Part shown: one piece after another, positions 61,833 to 64,000 of the stretch
Position numbering within the stretch: position 1 is the stretch's first letter
Layout of the letters: the number at the start of each line of letters is the position of its first letter
NCBI RefSeq assembly: GCF_042453785.1
Contig: NC_091673.1
Span: 11,069,501-11,133,500 of the forward strand
Origin: Malus domestica
Lineage: Eukaryota; Streptophyta; Magnoliopsida; Rosales; Rosaceae
Direction: 5' to 3'
DNA: 64,000 nucleotides
Made by a program: the position numbers and the translations under genes
Notes under the pieces: model-generated
The model's database searches: none
Told to the model about the DNA's origin: nothing
The model's input: the letters and a program-made list of their open reading frames with translations, nothing else

Positions 61833-62449
61833 CCAAGAGAAAACCCAAAAGTGCGGAGAGAGAGAGTCGTTGGTACTTGGTGGTAACTGGTTCCAAAAGA
61901 ATAGTCTGTTTATTGGGTTCTTCGAGCTTATATTCTGACTTGTTGGAGGCCCATCAGGCCCATAAGGCTAAATAACTAATTATCCCCCCAATTTAAATGT
62001 AATTAATAAAAAATTCTTTAGTTTTGTTTATTGAAGAACTAGAACAATTTCATTTCATATTGTTTTTATTATGAAGTGGGATTAGTTTTTAAAATTCTTT
62101 AAAAAAAATCAGTTATGAGAATTGGGATAATGATGAGTGGTTTCTTCAAACGTGGGAATATTTTTTATTTTTAAATAGGGCATGCTATACTAACCTGGCT
62201 GTGAGGTTGTTGTAAAAAAATAGCAAAATTTATGTTTCTATAATTACTAAATTGCACATATTTTTTACTTAACTTCAATTTTGATGAGGGGGTTAAAATG
62301 GTAATTTTCTGAAATTTTGGTTAACAATCAGAGTTTTATTAATAGGTAGTGTAGATTACGAATATAATGAAGATCAAAATTTCTTTACAAAAAATTATTA
62401 TTTGTAATATTATTAGGAACCACTATATAAAAAAATAACGATGTTTAAT
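61833..62449. other. 5' flank of the BCNT gene
   Basis: A short GA-rich leader region at 61833-61870 (minus-strand CTCTCTCTC) is followed by AT-rich DNA. No TATA box or gene was identified. Confidence 0.35.
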
Positions 62450-62656
62450 AACCACCACGGATAACTCAGTATGTAGGGGCGAATTCCAGACCCGCATTTT
62501 ATACGGTAAGTCCTATGTTCGATTCTTGGCGCTGGTGAATCACACGATGGTGGCTAGGAGTGGGCTGAAATACATTTGTGAAACTTTCTGATCCCAAAAA
62601 ATAACTACGTTGACGAAGTCACCAGTTAGTCCCCTTATTGTAAAACAAAAAAGAAA
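62450..62656 (+). mobile_element. tRNA-derived SINE, copy 2, exact 13-bp target duplication
   Basis: It is flanked by exact AACGATGTTTAAT repeats (62437-62449 and 62657-62669). A-box-like TAACTCAGTATG is at 62462-62473, B-box GTTCGATTC at 62517-62525, and the 3' end is A-rich (AAAACAAAAAAGAAA). It is about the same length and block order as the copy at 51870-52073. Confidence 0.85.
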
Positions 62657-62669
62657 AACGATGTTTAAT

Positions 62670-63866
62670 TACATTAAAATGTGGTGGCCAATATCAACTC
62701 AAAAAAAATGTAGCCTATATTTGGGTTGACTAATGAACCTTGCGAGCAGACTTGAGATTAGCTAATTTGACTATAGCAAAAAACTTGATGTAGAAGGACT
62801 TCAAGGGATTGGCATAGGATTGGATGAACTTTGCCATCAAAACATTCTTTAACCCTCCCTCCCTTTGCTTCCTCCATCTCACAAACTTCTGATATGTCGA
62901 GTTCGATCATTTTAAGTGAAAGAATCATATATGAGGGATTTTAATTTTTTTGATGAATCAAAGAATATTCAATCAAGATTTTAAGTAATTATCTGATATT
63001 CAAGGTGTATTCAATTAGAATTATGAGATGGTTTATGTATGACAATTTAGTGAAGATCTGAGTCCTTAACGATATAACTCCAAAATAAAAGATCAATTTC
63101 CGGATTCATGACAAAAGATTTCGATCAAGTGAAACATAAGACGATCAGAATTCAAATCCTATCTTACTAAGGGGCAGAGTGTTACTGGTCGGGGGCCAGC
63201 TCTATCCGAGCCTCAAAAGTTACTTGTGAACTCACTAGATTCAGGGTATGCTGATATAAAAAACGAAGGTCCAACAACTTCCAAGTCCAAGTTAAACGAA
63301 TTAGATCGATTGGTCGTGAAGGGAACTTAATCTTTGCATCGCCACAGAATTGTACGAATAGAAGAGATAAGTATCTAATTCATCAACCTCCTACTTGGAC
63401 AAAAATGTGAAGTTAGGCCTCCATTTCGTCCAACATCACATACTAGTAGTGAGCAATCAAATCCAATCCAATTATAGGCACCAAACGTCGCCCAAATCTC
63501 CCTCTCCCAGTCTCTCTGAAGCCGCCCTCCGCTGGATCCTCAGAGGAACTGATGCTCTAAGCATAATGCTATGGAGCAAAACACCAGTAAGGAATACTAT
63601 GGACTTGAAGCAGTCCAATGTAACTATATAAGAAATTTAACCGAGTATTGAATCGATTCAATAGCATCAACACCAATACAAAGCAATGCAGTGAAAATTT
63701 GAGGCACAACCAATGACAGACCTGAATCAAACAGACCTGAATTATTTGATTTTACTCACGGTTTGTAAATCAGATAAAACAGACCTGAATCAACCTCTAA
63801 CACAGAAGCTTAAGTTCCACCAGGAGAAACAACACGACATACGACACCTGGGATGGTCCTTCCGAT
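62670..63866. other. Intergenic DNA and 3' UTR of the downstream minus-strand gene
   Basis: No gene was recognised. The segment nearest 63866 should be the 3' UTR of the A/B-barrel gene. The frame at 63395-63631 has no recognisable domain. Confidence 0.35.
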
Positions 63867-64000
63867 TTAAACATGAACTGTAGTTGGTTTGTAATCGATC
63901 ACAATGACCTTCTCCAAATTGGAAAGGAGCAAATTTGCAAAGTCAACGTGGGCAGGATGGGCTACGTACTCTGCGACACCCTCCGTACTCTCAAAGGTTG
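63867..64000 (-). CDS. Stress-responsive A/B-barrel (Dabb) domain protein, C-terminal end, partial
   Basis: Minus-strand reading from the window edge gives 44 residues ending in TAA (63867-63869): TFESTEGVAEYVAHPAHV, then a Phe/Leu-rich strand, then EKVIVIDYKPTTVHV. The pattern YxAHPAHxxF followed by VIVIDYKPT is the C-terminal part of the dimeric alpha/beta-barrel stress-responsive proteins related to Arabidopsis HS1. The reading frame continues past the window, so upstream exons are not visible. Confidence 0.85.
   Translation of the reverse strand, partial: TFESTEGVAEYVAHPAHVDFANLLLSNLEKVIVIDYKPTTVHV

Overview
The window looks like nuclear DNA of a woody eudicot. Genes are intron-rich with AT-rich introns, intergenic DNA is full of small inverted-repeat transposons, and both Ty1/copia and RTE-type LINE remnants are present. 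Several repeats resemble families common in Rosaceae (apple/pear type), but that assignment is from memory of repeat style, not from a search.

Layout. (1) 1-22098, + strand: the last 40 exons (about 3,236 codons) of a giant VPS13-type bridge-like lipid transfer protein, 5'-truncated by the window. One 3.8-kb intron holds antisense Copia and RTE LINE fragments, and two other introns hold related LTR remnants. (2) 22744-27494: an exact head-to-tail duplication of a ~2.4-kb non-coding unit, each copy carrying a ~1.2-kb composite inverted-repeat element. (3) 27690-41577: three tandem, same-strand genes for hAT-transposase-derived proteins (598, 409 and 556 aa). All have lost the second catalytic Asp and lack a BED zinc finger, and all share a 5' leader intron and a conserved G-box plus E2F-like promoter block. 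Several non-autonomous transposons with clear target-site duplications lie between them. (4) 42675-44505: two abutting Tourist-like elements forming a giant foldback. (5) 45676-48729: a galectin-domain GT31 galactosyltransferase of the hydroxyproline O-galactosyltransferase type. (6) 53224-55286: a PP2C protein phosphatase. (7) 56452-58495: mitochondrial dihydrolipoyl dehydrogenase (E3). (8) 59457-61832, - strand: a BCNT/SWC5-type chromatin-remodelling subunit, convergent with E3. (9) 63867-64000, - strand: the C-terminal end of a stress-responsive A/B-barrel protein.

The host genes are functionally unrelated housekeeping genes, as is usual in plants. The locus-specific biology is the local amplification of domesticated hAT-derived genes with a retained promoter architecture. 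Exon boundaries were set by hand from GT/AG sites, reading-frame continuity and family similarity, so individual boundaries may be off by a few bases.
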